Positions 32,585 through 44,704 are shown, counted from the first letter of the stretch. The stretch is 64,000 bases of DNA from Plumapathes pennacea (GCA_964036295.1 OZ038464.1:10340001-10404000); one strand, 5' to 3'. The notes: generated from the letters alone by a model not told the origin. A program made the numbers and translations.

Positions 32585-33954
32585 CTAGAAGACACTTGAA
32601 ATGTTACTTACCTGTGTGAATAATGCCTTTGCATGCCACAGTTCAATTACAAATGGGCTGCAGTGTTTAAAGTGGCCCTTTGACTTGTGACATCCACCTT
32701 GGTCAGCTGGTCTCCACACCAAGGTATTTTCATTGCCTTTAAATGATTGCATACAACATACAGTATTTCCTTTTTGGTGAAAAACATTAGTACATGCATG
32801 TAGCCATGATGCCCAACAGAGTTTCATGGCCCTCCACAGCAACTGGACTACTATCTCCTGGATAATCACAACCTATCAACTATTTGAACTTCTTGGTTGA
32901 ACCGTTTGTCAACTGGTCAAGTATTGCCTTTACAGTATACAATGCGTATTATTCACCTTTTGTAGCATAGCGTCCAGGGAGTGAATGATTAAAAGCAACG
33001 TATTGCACATTGAGTATTTTAGACGTTGGCACAAGTGTAATGAATGGTGATCCTGGATAAGCTATAATCGTTACTATAGAGCTCTTCAGTACATTACCGC
33101 AAGGAATGACAGATCACCACGAGAGCTGTTGAACCAACCCGACCTGAAAATTTGGCAAGTTCACTCTTCAAATCAATCTTCAATTTCTCTGCAGAAGAGA
33201 TGGCGCTGGTGATTTGTGTCCATTTCAACAGTGTTCCCAAGTTCAGTGGATTGCAAGTACTGCATGTACTGTTGAGAACTGTCACATACTTCTCAATAAC
33301 TTTGTGAATTTCCTTGAGTTCCATTCTCTGGCACACTATCCAACTTCAATTTAAATGAGGACAAATTTCGTTCCAAACATTCTTTGCTCATTGCCATTTC
33401 CAGCAGAACATCATTTTCATAAGATCTGGGATGGGTGACGCTGACCATTCTTTTAACATCTAAGAATGGGAAGTCGAACATCAAAGTCTGTGGTTATGCA
33501 TTGCCTCTTTATGGAAGAGAGACTGTCGATTAGGTGGAAAGCTCGATCAAGAACATACTTTAATATTCCATCGTTTTTAGATCATCCACCTTGTCTGTGT
33601 CTAAATCGAATCGGGAAAGCAGCATCAATCTTTCATTAGGATTGCATTACTATATCTTCCATTGAATATCGCAGCAGGCACTTCTGTTGGTACTTTACCA
33701 CTCTTAAAATTTAGATTTGGCAAAGAAGGAGAAGATGTACCAGTTGCCAAGAGCTCATTCTTTTTAACGTGCAACTGGTATAACTCCGGAATTCGACATG
33801 TGCTTCCTTGCTTTGGGGTCTCTCTTTCGACTCCATTATAAAGCACAGCTGAAAGTACCACAATTGCTAGTTCTGGTGAAATGACAGATGATTCCCCAAC
33901 GAGTGATCTTTTCAGATATTTGTGTAGACGTTCATTTTTTTTGGGTACCAGCAC
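32585..33954 (-). pseudogene. Remnants of an unrecognised multi-exon gene
   Basis: Three protein-like minus-strand blocks lie in order: 33,625-33,954 (VISPELAIVVLSAVLYNG), 33,094-33,484 (FDFPFLDVKRMVSVTHPRSY, then LERNLSSFKLKLDS, with a frameshift near 33,310 into IHKVIEKYVTVLN), and 32,585-32,869 (ENTLVWRPADQGGCHKSKGH). Their frames do not connect without splicing or lesions. I do not recognise the family. Confidence 0.3.
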
Positions 33955-35497
33955 CTGCAGGAATACCAGAGCAACAGCCCTTTAGGCTGTGCTTTCTTAT
34001 GTTCCTTACAGCATCCATGGTTGAACTTGGAAAAGTGATGTTTAATTTGATGCTAAGACTCAAGCAGCATCACATGTCATTAACATGATTTAACTTAACG
34101 ACAATGCTCTTATCAATAATGATGAACATTTTCATGTCCCTAAAGTCATTGTTATCCTCATCTTCAAATGGTTCCTATAATTGGGACATTTAAAATTTCT
34201 GAAGACTTCAGATAGTCATCTGGGTTACTGACTGCCTATTAGATAAAAAGACAAGCATTTTCTATATTTCATATATACATATTATAGCAGATCTAGCTAC
34301 TGCCCAATAAGCAGCTACTTGCATTTCAAACTTAGTTATAACCGTCCTCTAATAAAATATTGTGGTGGTATATGGGACGTAGTTAATAGACCTAGATCAT
34401 GGTGCAGTACATTAATACTGTGGCATGTGCAGCACAACTTAAGCATGTTTGAACAGATATAGTTGATATTTATAGATGCCAACTAAATATATTATACCTA
34501 ATAAACCATCATGCAATATATTATACATTACTGTATTTCCTCAAGAAAATTGCATATGACACATGTACATGGAAAAAGAAATCATTCAAGTAGTTTCAAT
34601 CTACTTTTAGGCAAAAATTGACTTACTGGGATATTGATGACGACAGCTGTCGTATCCAAGCCAAATAGTTTTGGTAGTTCTTCCAATGCACGTCCATATG
34701 CATCATCTCGAAAGCAATAAAATAATAACTGCATTAATTATATAACCTTGTCAAGTGAACCTATATTCAAGAACCATGGCATGATATAAGAGTTTTTAAT
34801 AGCAGCCAAATGTTAGCATGCAAGTTTTTGAGCATGCTTGATTATTTTTTGATAATAGGGCTATTTGATAAGGGCCAGGTGACCTGCAAACACCAAGCAC
34901 AGCGGCAAAAGATGCACATTATAAGATACACGCTTTATTTTATTTTATTTTTAGGGTTTAAGGTTATAGGGTTAGGGTCGGGTCATGGGTTATGTTTGTG
35001 AGGTACGAAGTAAATTTCAAAGCTTTAATTTATATCACGCCAGGTATAACATTTAAGCAACTAAAAATTCATACTATCCCATCAAAATAAAAAGGCACAC
35101 TGAACCTTCAACCAGCTCTTGTTCCGCTGTGACCGCTTGAGCAATTGCCTTATTGTTCTCAAGGAAGCTTGCAATGCCCAGTTTTTGTACTGTTGCCTCA
35201 TGAACATGCATGACTAGCTCTGTAAGGAGCTAGTTGATACCAATAAACATCATAATTATCATTTAATTCGATATTTTTCAAATGCCCCGCACCAACACCG
35301 AAACCAAGTTGTCTATTGTAGCAGACACAGTTTAGCCCATTTATTAACAACACATTTTTTTTAACAGAAAGAAAACTACACCACATTGATGACTCTCTTT
35401 GCTCTGTCGACATGGTAATATTGTCTATTGCTGACTGCACAGGCATTTGAGAAATTAACTATTACTACAATATAACAAGACTGCATATTTGTTCAAG
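33955..35497. other. AT-rich stretch without recognised genes
   Basis: Only short frames without domain features occur. Near 34,930-34,990 there is a short TTTTATTTTATTTTTAGGGTT run with several GGGTTA-like words, too few to be a telomeric array. Confidence 0.5.
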
Positions 35498-35885
35498 TCA
35501 ATTCCTTTGCTTGAATTTTTGTTGTGAAAACCAAGTAGCTAGATTTTGAGGGAAATTTGTCACCAGTTGCTCTTCCTTCATGTAGGGATATTTATCTAAG
35601 ACTTTCCCCGCTGTGCCACCACTTTGTGGTTCGACATACTCTTTCCTGGCTATAAATGTAAGCTCCTGTAGCTGTGCCACTGCGATTTACATCTTTTTGC
35701 CTTAGTTCCTTCTCAGCATTGAGTTTGTCAATGTCGCACTCATTTGTCATGTCTTCTGTTGAACTCTGGGTTTCACTACTACTTCCCGATCTAGCTCGCT
35801 TCTTCTGGTAGGTGATGTCATACCATTTTCGTCTGATCTGGTACATCACTGATGCCAGGAAGAAAGAAACATACAAAAATTCCAT
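35498..35885 (-). pseudogene. Remnant with Myb/SANT-tail-like and compact C-terminal segment
   Basis: The minus strand reads MYQIRRKWYDITYQKKRARS (like the basic end of a Myb/SANT-like domain), a Ser/Glu-rich linker, and after a frame change near 35,680 GKVLDKYPYMKEEQLVTNF, ending KQRN and stop. It may be the N-terminal part of the decayed gene downstream on the minus strand. Function unknown. Confidence 0.3.
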
Positions 35886-36506
35886 AACATATTTATGCTT
35901 ATAATTTCAATTTCTGTAAAACTTTGCCATCATAATGTGCTGGTTTAGTTAATAACTTTTCAAATTAATTTCGAAGCTGTAGTATTCATTCACCCCTCTC
36001 TGAATATTGTGATCTGCCTTTACTTTGGAACAATCTCCTGAAATCACAAGCCTGGGGTGGTTGGGGGATTAGATTTGCCTAGTTGTCAATATAATCTTAG
36101 CCTGTTAAGGTCAGATGGTGACAAATAGAAGCTTACCCATTATGTGAATGGCTGGTCAAATGGCCATGGTGGTGGTTCTGGTCCTTTAACATTGGAACAC
36201 ATTCACAAATTCTTTTTGCAGCCATCTAAAAGTGTGATGTCGAAGCTTTTACAGTGCCTTTCTGCATGCTGCGCTGAGGCAAGTCACTCCCTGATCATCT
36301 GGTTTTTCTGTGGATCACCCGGTGGCTTCTCAGTTCCGCAGCTAATGCTAGATGTTACACCAAGAGGCTACACTAATTAAGCTATTATGCATGCGTTATT
36401 AACACTCCACAGAACGCTCATTTACCGTAATTATTTCATGACGTAGAATGAAACAGTGTTGCCTTCTTATAAAAGCAAATAAATACTTTATTTCTGCTAA
36501 TATAGG

Positions 36507-36801
36507 GATAACCATGGGGTAACCCTTAAAACATTAATAAAACCACGGTTAACTATGCTGTATTAACACAGTGTGGCTGTTGGTTAAAACATTCGTTTAC
36601 ACGCAGGAAACTAACGTCACATCAAGATGTGGTATTGCCTTATACAAACAAACTTACTCTCGAAAACAAATAATTACAACATTTTTGCGAAACCTTTTAA
36701 TTTTATAGTTTAATATTTGGGTAGCCATGGGTTACCCTTAAAATGTTAGTTAAACCATGGTTAAGTAAGCTTATATTAACATAGTGGCTGTTGATTAAAA
36801 G
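36507..36801. repeat. Two direct copies of an ~80-bp segment, 212 bp apart
   Basis: ACCATGGGGTAACCCTTAAA (36,510) and GCCATGGGTTACCCTTAAAA (36,724) begin two similar segments that both end near GTGGCTGTTGRTTAAAA. 35,890-36,506 shows no gene. Downstream, 36,876-37,061 has a 61-codon minus-strand frame (DRFRVYTMDGTILAKNKHD) without recognised domain. 37,062-37,740 shows nothing. Confidence 0.55.
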
Positions 36802-37799
36802 GTTATAATCTGCGCATTAATGACATGGCTAACATGTTCGTCCTGCGAAGGCTAGGAAATAAACAGTTTTACATGTTAATTCGATGTTGGCTGTTCCAAG
36901 GTGGCTAAGTCTTCGGGTTTCTGAATTTGGCGAATGTGACAGTCGTGCTTGTTCTTGGCCAGGATGGTCCCGTCCATAGTATACACCCGAAAGCGATCAC
37001 CCAGGGCACTCCACGTGGCTTTGAAACGGTCTCGTTTTTGACTCACGGACATCCGTAGCATATCTGGGAGTCATTGGTGTCTGCAATCTGTCGCTCACTC
37101 ACTCACTTATTCACTCACTTGGTGTGTTAGCTTTTTGGCATGGTTGCTAAGTAAGTACGTGTCTCACCATGGCGGTGATACGGCTGAATGTTTGTCAAAT
37201 TCTGCTATGAGCTGCCGCTAAGTTTAACAGAGCCTCAACAAAACCTGTGATTAACACTGCCACAGCTGTAGCTGCACTCATCCGGAGCTCTAATCACAGT
37301 AAAAGCAGGCAGATGTTAGCAACTGTAAACAATATCTTCTGGCGTAACCTTTGCCCTGATCAATGAGATGAATAACAGTGCTTTGATGGCGGGCCAATGT
37401 TAGCGCAAACTGTATATCTAAACAATGTAGCCGCCAAGCTTGCCTGGTTGCCTATTTCAAAAGTTCTGATTCGGATTCCCTAAAGTTCGATTATACAAAT
37501 GGCAGGCCAAATTTGTCGCACTTGTGGCAGTTAAAGCCTTGGCCGGCTGGTCATGTTCATCACGCAAGTCGCAATACCTCCATATACAGATTTCAATGCA
37601 AAAATTTATGAAAGTCAACCTTTGTCCGAATAGATGTGTTGTACGTCGCCTGGCCAAGAAATTTGCACAGTGATCCTCCCGGCTGATTTTCTACGGCTTC
37701 CGAGTGCCACAAATCATAAAACTAAAGCTAACAATGGTATGAATTCAGATTCCTGATTCATTTGTTTACCGCCTTTGCGGTCAAGGTATTTGTTGCACA

Positions 37800-38130
37800 T
37801 ATACGTATTTCACTTTGAAAGACATGGTACTTCGACATCAAATATTTGAAGGAAAGCTTTGTGTGCCCAAAGTTTGTCGGAACTAAATAATTAGTGGCAA
37901 CAGAGTTATTTGCAATCCTGTAGTGGTAGCCATTAAATATAATCGAATCCATCAAACATTTGTTTACGGCTGACGGTGAACTTAAGAACGCAAGCCAAAA
38001 ATAGAATAGAAGAAACATTTCAACAGGCATTGTGCGATAAGCAGAAGCATTTTTTGAGCCAACAGATGTCAAGTACAGTGTAAAGCATAAATTGCCATTG
38101 TTTTATGGCTAAAGCTCATCGTAGCTTTGG
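37800..38130 (+). repeat. Interspersed repeat R, copy 3 (inverted relative to copies 1-2)
   Basis: This contains TTTGCAATCC, CATTAAATATAATCGAATCC and ATCAAACATTTGTTTACG, matching 38,585-38,645 directly and 30,350-30,410 in reverse complement. No gene in it. Confidence 0.65.
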
Positions 38131-38479
38131 TTTCCGTTTTCCTATCACTCTGTCACAAATAGGAAATTGTTACAGCCGTTTCTGTTTGGTATGTAGTCTC
38201 CTGTCGAGTTTTCGACCGTTTCGGACTTTTTTTTTTTCGTTGTGCATTGCCTTGCTGAAGAGGTGGACAAGCAATAAAATCACTAAGCAAAAAAACAGCA
38301 AACAGGGTTGCATTGTGTGTGTGTGTGTTTGAGAGGGGTTGGGGGCTGGGAATTGTGGGGGGCTCAATCGAGTTTCTCTGGAGCCATTTTATCATAAGAG
38401 TATTCAGTGTGTGTGATTGGAAATCTGTTCTTTGATGCCGTTACAACACTCGGAAATACCAGGGCTCAATCATTGTTTA

Positions 38480-38990
38480 CGGCTAAAGTTCGTCATGGCT
38501 TTGGCCTGGTATCTTCCCAGAGGTACTTTGTGTCGCCACAGAAAGTTTGTCAGGGCTAAATAATTAGCAGAGTAAAATAATTAGTTATTTGCAATCCCTT
38601 AGCGATGTCCATTAAATATAATCAAATCCATCAAACATTTGTTTACGCTTATGACAATGAACTTGTGGACGCCAGCCAAAAATCGTTCCCTGAAATCCAG
38701 TTTACCCGTGCATGTTCCACAGAGCCAAACGATGTTGAGTTTGGATGGGATATAGCTAACTTTACATGCAATTGTATGAACGTACAATTCAATCGCGGCG
38801 CCCACATCTCAAGTTGTTCGCAAAGTCACCTTACGTCATCACATATCACGTGGCAATGTGAACCAATCACCGTGTGCTGGTTCGTAACCCAGAAAGAAAA
38901 TAATAAAAATAAAAATAAAACAACGAAGATAAAGACATGGTCTCCAATCCTAAGCTCGTCAGGGCTACGCCCCAACGAGCAATGATGATG
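38480..38990 (+). repeat. Interspersed repeat R, copy 4
   Basis: This is the most complete plus-oriented copy. It spans from ACGGCTAAAGTTCGTCATGG through TTTGTGTCGCCACAGAAAGT to CAACGAGC and is the reverse-complement partner of 29,456-29,945. The frame across it (38,605-38,985) is not conserved between copies, so it is not taken as a gene. Confidence 0.72.
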
Positions 38991-39300
38991 GGGCAGGGGG
39001 TGCCATCTGTTCAACGACGGCCAACTCTGTGTGCACGGTCGATTTCTCTTTGGTCAATTCCTGCACCAAGGTCAGTGGAGAAAAATTCGTTAACCACATC
39101 ATGGCAAATTTCGTCGGTGCTTTCATTTAGACCAGAGATCCTAATATTGGAGTGCCGCGAGTACCGCTCGTTCTGGTTTGCATGTTCCTTGACGGCCAAT
39201 AGTTCACGCTTCAATGCCGCTATCTCTTCCTTTAAAGGTTGCATGATTACCGACTCAACTTCTTTGATGGCGTCACTCACCGCCACTTTTAGTATTTTCC
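38991..39300 (-). pseudogene. LINE ORF1p-type fragment
   Basis: The minus strand encodes a coiled-coil-like segment (EEIAALKRELLAVKEHANQN) followed by ERYSRHSNIRISGLNES and the ending REIDRAHRVGR. This coiled-coil plus RRM-like 'YSR..N.RI.G' plus 'RAHR.G' pattern is the hallmark of LINE ORF1 nucleic-acid chaperones. Both ends are cut. No RT belongs to it on this strand nearby. Confidence 0.72.
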
Positions 39301-39532
39301 TTAAAGTCAGTAGACTTTAGGAACTGCTAATTTCTTTCTGGATCAACTCGAGTGCCTCAGTGCCAAGTGATGAACTTGAGCATGTTCTACATTCCACCAT
39401 TATTCCTTCACTTCACTTCACTTCTCAAAGCCCTTTCAATGCAGTATCTTTGTTTGGTGCCATGCTTGTTGACAGGTGATGACTTAGAACTAATGGGGCT
39501 AATTGGTGTTTGAAATACACCAGTCAAATTAG

Positions 39533-39922
39533 TTGGAGAGGATTAAACAAGTCGTTATGGTCGTCAACGATAATTATGACCATAATGATAATTATGACCA
39601 TAACGATAAAGACTGTACAAGTAATGAAATGACCGGTAATAACCAAATCGATACTGACCACAACAATAATCTTAATCACGAAATACAACCGAACACATCA
39701 CGCAAATTAGACAGACAAGTTGACCACTGCCTTGCTGATTCAACTTGTCGCCGCAAGGGGATTTTGTGTTTCACCAGTGATGAAGACATGTGTCTCAGGA
39801 GCAGTCTCGTAAAGCACGGGCTCAGAAGATGGAAAAGCATTCTAGAGGATGCGAAGTTGACTTTTCAACAGGGTAGAACTGTGGACTCGATTAAAAAGAG
39901 AGCCACATCTGTGTGTTTCTGA
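39533..39922 (+). CDS. Small Myb/SANT-like domain protein
   Basis: This 129-codon frame starts ERIKQVVMVVNDNYDHND, with an Asn/Asp/His repeat (NYDHND twice), and ends CF plus stop. Residues ~80-125 (CFTSDEDMCLRSSLVKHGL, then RRWKSILEDAKLTFQQGRT and DSIKKRA) form a Myb/SANT-type helix-turn-helix with the tryptophan and spacing seen in telobox-like and transposon-associated Myb domains. The first codon may not be the true start, and it may be a terminal exon. Role unknown; DNA binding is the likely activity. Confidence 0.5.
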   Translation: MERIKQVVMVVNDNYDHNDNYDHNDKDCTSNEMTGNNQIDTDHNNNLNHEIQPNTSRKLDRQVDHCLADSTCRRKGILCFTSDEDMCLRSSLVKHGLRRWKSILEDAKLTFQQGRTVDSIKKRATSVCF

Positions 39923-40132
39923 CAGAGGCATACAGCCAGTACATAATGTGACAACAAGAAGTCGACTCTGTAGCAACAATGAGTGCTCATGTAACGTTGG
40001 GGTTTTAAAAGATACGATTTTGGAAGATGGTAATGCATTCTAGAATACCCCCAAGGATGGCTGACTTACTTTAGAAAAGGGCACTGGCAAAGCCTAAGAA
40101 AGATAATAGAAATAACAAGTAGAACAGTTCAA

Positions 40133-42180
40133 AGCAAACGTCAAACACACTTTAACAATAAATGAATTACATCAATGGGCTAGACCTTATTTGCTCTAAT
40201 CTGCCCTATTGAGTCTATTTTGTTCTGTAGAAGCACATTACATGGCAAAATAAGTCAGGAGGTCTCGTCCTCTATTCGGAAGTTGAGCCCAAATCCAAAT
40301 TCAATTCAGTTGGCTCGCCTGACTCCGCCTGACTCACATCCACCTGATGATCCTACAACTCCAGTCCGAGGACATGTTGAACATATATCTGAGATCCAAA
40401 TGACAGTGGCTGAAGTAGCCGAAGTACTACGCAACTTGGACCCAAATAAGGCGTGTGGGCCCGATGGCATTCCGAGCAGACTTCTGCTAAAAGTCGCAGA
40501 TGAAATCGCTCCCTCGTTGTGCAGACTATTCAATCTGTCTCTTTCCCTTGGGGTTATGCCTGCAAACTGGAAACTCGCCAACATCACAGCTGTTTTCAAG
40601 AAGGATGATCCAACAATCTCGTCCAATTACAGGCCTATCTCCCTGCTTAGCACAGTATCCAAGGTACTAGAACGAGGAGTTTTTAATCGGTGCTATCAAC
40701 ATCTTTCACCCCTGATCTACCAGCTGCAACACGGCTTCCTTAAAGGTAGATCGACAGTAACGCAACTTCTAGAGGTCTACCACGGCATATTAGACTCTGT
40801 TGCACGTGGAAAAGAGGTTGATGCTATCTACCTTGTCCTGTCAAAAGCCTTTGACAAGGTATCACACAATTTGCTGCTGCTTAAGCTTGAACGATACGGC
40901 ATCAGCGGACCACTCCTATCGTGGATTCGCAGCTACCTTACTGACAGAAAACAGAGAGTTGTGCTAGAAGGCTCCTTCTCAGATTGGCTGCCTGTGACGT
41001 CCGGCATGCCACAGGGGTCAATTCTTGGTCCGCTCATGTTCCTTGTTTACGTAAACGACGCTCCGGAATACATCAGATTCAACTCAACCATCGCCCTCTT
41101 TGCAGATGATTCCAAATTATATCCTATGGTCCTGCCAGGCGACGACAGCCTTCTCCAAAAGGACCTAGACTGTCTCCATAACTGGAGTCAAGACTGGACT
41201 ATGGAATTCAATCCATCTAAATGCAAGGTGATGCATATCTCCAAAAAGAAGAGTTCATGTGAAGCAAGGAGAAACTACAGTCTTGGCAGTCGGCTGCTTG
41301 AGTGTGTATCTTCCGTCACTGACCTTGGTATTACTGTGTCCAATGACCTCTCATGGGCAAAACACATAGAAGACACCGTTGCGAACGCCAATAAGACTCT
41401 TGGCCTCCTTAAAAGAGTTTGCTGGGACCTGGCTGACCCCATCACCAGAAAACTTTTGTATTGTGCTATAGTACGACCCAAACTTGAATACGCCAGCAAC
41501 CTATGGTCGCCATATAGTGTAAAATATCGCAAACTAATTGAAGATGTTCAGCGAAGGGCCACCAAATTTATGTTGAACTATCCTCAGGACATGACATACA
41601 CTGATAGACTAATTAATCTAAATTTACTCCCTTTAGAATTTCGTAGGGAAATCTCAGATCTGATACTCTTTTTTAAATCTAGAACCGGCCTAATATCTAC
41701 TGAAGTTAGAAATTACCTGTGTACTTTCCAACCTAGACACCAAACCCGAAACTATGATCCAAATAACTATAACTTAATCCTCAAACATAAACAAGACTAT
41801 TACAGGAAATCATATTTTATTAGGTCTGCCGAACTGTGGAACACTCTGCCATCTCTTACTAAGTCTTGCAACTCACTGCCTACATTCAAATCTAGCCTTC
41901 TTAATATATATGCCTCAAAACGAGTAGCTCACAGTCCTCCAGGCTAGTGTAAATCTGCTTCTTTCTACTTAATTATTAGTGTATAATATCATTATAGTTT
42001 TTTCTTTTTCTATTTTAGTATAAAGGGGTTAAGTTGCAATTGGGACGCAAGTTCTGTTCTTTTCCCCAGTCACACCCTTAATTTCTTTGTTTCATGTGCT
42101 TGTAAATTGTGTGCCTTTATACGTTATTCTACTTGTAATTTGTAAAGGTGGCAAATTCATTAAACTAAACTAAACTAAAC
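40133..42180 (+). mobile_element. 5'-truncated LINE (CR1/Rex-like), copy B
   Basis: A plus-strand non-LTR element with RT ORF and a 3' tail of (TAAAC)n at 42,160-42,180. The 10-bp AACAGTTCAA occurs at 40,123-40,132 and, overlapping the tail, at 42,178-42,187, a plausible target-site duplication that would put the 5' truncation at about 40,133. Endonuclease and ORF1 are absent. Confidence 0.8.
40220..41947 (+). pseudogene. LINE RT with motif A aspartate lost
   Basis: This 575-codon open frame has the non-LTR RT layout: NKACGPDGIPSRLL, SNYRPISLLSTVSKVLE, QHGFLKGRSTVTQLL, motif A region, SYLTDRKQRV, GMPQGSILGPLMFLVYVND, catalytic FADDSKLY, and C-terminal LGITVSNDLSWAKHI. In motif A the sequence is AIYLVLSKAFDKV, where related elements have a catalytic Asp and Phe (LDFSKAFD); GAC has become GTC. 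This removes an essential metal ligand, so although the frame is open the enzyme should be inactive. The ORF is 5'-truncated; the first ~20 residues may be read-in. Confidence 0.88.
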
Positions 42181-42187
42181 AGTTCAA
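42178..42187. repeat. Putative target-site duplication of LINE B, 3' copy
   Basis: AACAGTTCAA partly overlaps the TAAAC tail and matches 40,123-40,132. Confidence 0.6.
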
Positions 42188-44500
42188 CGTTGTGAGCCAA
42201 AAAAGTCAGTTTGGATACGCTGTCCTCGCACTGGCTGCGATGATGGGACTTTTGCCTTTTGCACCCTCTTGTGTGGGCGATCATGCCTTGGTTGGCTTGA
42301 AGGCGGGGTCTGAAATTGGCTGAGGATGTCGTCTTCCTCTCCACTGCTCACATCTGGAAGAGAGGAAACTACATCATGCACCATGGACGACGTGGATTTG
42401 GTGAGCAACCCCAACTTCATGCTCAGGCTTTTCCTCTCTGTAAGGCCCTCTTTGGTTGTCGTGCCATGTTTTTTGTGATACATGCGCATCTTGTTGGTGG
42501 TGATCTCAATGAGGCCTTGAAACGTGCACCTTTCTTCATCGTTACTCTTGGTCTTCTCACGCATGTAGTTGGCGAGTTCACGTTCTTTACTTGCAACCCA
42601 AGGGTTACTGAAACCTCCTTTTCTTTAATGGCCCTTTCCTGGTGAAGCAGTGCTATATTGCGCTCATGTAGCCTCCCTTGAATCTGCGTTGGTAGGGACG
42701 CATCAGGATCGTTAATGGTTTCCTCTTCGCCATCTTCTAGAACACCAAATTCAATCAATCTGGTTCTTCCTTGAATGCGCACCTGTCGCAATTCCCGCTC
42801 TCGTTTTTGCGTTTTCTCTGCTTGGTCCAAGAGGTACTTCAGCTGACGTCTTAACATACCCAGGTTGGCCTCGTTGATCCTCCGTTGCATCCTGCTGATG
42901 CTACTGTCCTCATTGTTACTCTCCATTTCTTCATCTGTGGTGTGTCATCCGCCTGCTCGCAGTCACTCTCCGTATCCAGAGTAGCCGTCATAATCTTGGA
43001 GAGTTCGCCTTTATCGAGGCCTCCTGCGAATGGCTTGCTATCGGGATCTGAGTGCTCCTCAGATTGACCAGGCCTTGGCTTCTTTGCCTGCTGTGAGGCC
43101 CCAACAATGCAGTCCATTGCGTGTCTCGTCAGCCACCGGTTTGCTCCTTGCACTATAGTTGGCAAACTCTTCAAATGGTACTTGTTTAGGCATTTGTTCA
43201 TGGCCTTGTTGTGTTCTGCGCTGAAATCAGGGTCAACCTGGAACCTGATAAACATGGGAGCGTGGCTCATAAATCCTGTTGAGGTTTTCCACTTTGTGTC
43301 GTGGTGCACGTATCCACCCTGCGTCAGCAATTTCCAGTCGTCTGGATCCATTAGCCCAGGGGAAGCCTCGTCCAGAAAGATGATTTCCGTTGCTGCAGTA
43401 ATCATGGCTTTACTGAAAGTCCTTTGTTTTGTTACCCGTGCGATACGGCTCTGAGGCACAATTTCAAATACTGGCGCAAACAGACTCGTTTCACCACTGT
43501 CAGCTGCTCCAATCATGCATGGTACCGGTTCCTTGTGCCCTTTTGGGCTGAATAAGCTCAAAAAGTCTTTACAGAAACGCGAAATTTCTTCTTCGTCAAG
43601 ACTATTACTGAGAATGCTCTTGAAGTACTCTGGTTCAGGTTCTGTTGATAAGGCACAAAGGCTCTGGGTGATGTGCAGCCCACCTCAGCATCTTTGACTG
43701 CATTCGCCAAGAACTTCCATTGCCTGAAGGACCAGCACCAGCAATCATTTACCTCCACTAGGTCATTGTCGACGACCTGTTGTTGAATGACACAGTTGTC
43801 TGGTTCACTCAAGATTGGCAGAAGGCATTGTACATGCTTTACAAGGCGGTCCTTGAATCCATTGTTTCCCATCAGTGAGTGCAGAAACGTTTTCACGTTG
43901 CACATGTAGCCGTACAAATACCTCGAACCTTTGGGGGTTTTATAGATGTCTCCACGATGAAGGGCGTAGCCGAGCTTCTTCATCAGAAGCTTAATGTCGT
44001 AGCACAGGATTGTCGCTGGGCAGGAAAGGGGGTGGTAGGGGCATAAAATTGCTTGTACATCAGAGGGTTAATAATGTTAATCCCGTGCGTGTGGTAATGT
44101 ACAATCAATTGCTTGTATGAAGGTATTTGAAAAAGTGTTATGTGCACAAAATGATAAGTCGAGCAAAAACAAATGCACAACAATCGATAACTAACCTCGA
44201 ACAGTGATGGTATGACCCTGACACTAGCTGCACCATGCAAGGATTGTTGTGGTCCTTTATTACTTGGCACAGCTTGTTCAGCGCATCAGAACCGCCCTTG
44301 GTGCTGTTTCTGGTTATTGTAACCTCCACGTCGCACTTCAGTAAGGCAGCCTGGATAGATCGCGTACTTGTGGCGGCTCCATTTCTAGTTTGGCACGCGA
44401 ATACGAAACTGATGGCAGTAGCTTTGAAGGCAAGATTACGCATGCCCAGTAACCTGGGGGTCTTTACGACAAAGCCTTTGATTGCTTGTTCAGACTTGTT
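42184..44500 (-). pseudogene. NS1-like superfamily 3 helicase gene, frameshifted, Walker A mutated
   Basis: This is a spliced minus-strand gene. Upstream exon about 44,196-44,500 (MRNLAFKATAISFVFACQ, then CDVEVTITRNSTKGGSDALN) ends at donor GAG|GTTAGT. An intron (44,016-44,195) follows, then acceptor CTGCCCAG|C and a long exon to 42,184. The long exon encodes a basic region, then a P-loop region GAADSGETSLF, Walker B-like EIIFLDEA, a KLLTQGGYVHHDTKWK stretch and a polar sensor region, the order of parvovirus NS1-type SF3 helicases. The Walker A lysine is Glu (AAA to GAA). Frameshifts lie near 43,650, 42,950 and 42,595. The C-terminus is coiled-coil rich and ends QRIQTDFFGSQR, PIP-box-like. 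It is probably the replication protein of a mobile element or an old integrated virus; which is not resolved. Confidence 0.62.
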
Positions 44501-44704
44501 TGAAGCTCACGCTCGTCATTGATCAGCTAAAAAATGAATTTATTGACATTGTGCTAGTAGCTATTTAATGTCAGTAAATAAGCATAATGATCATTATGTT
44601 CTAAGTCGGTCTGCAAGAGTGATGTTTATGGTGTCGAAAGTGAAGAAATATTGACTGGGCTAACGTAGAAAGCACAAAAGAGAGCAAAAGAAGGCACGTT
44701 TTAG

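Noticed and set aside
34930-34995. Possible interstitial telomere repeat (TTAGGG)
   Set aside because: Only scattered GGGTTA-like words occur, not a tandem run.
42184-44500. Straightforward integrated parvovirus
   Set aside because: A GT-AG intron lies within the coding region and no capsid gene is nearby; similarity is limited to the helicase pattern.
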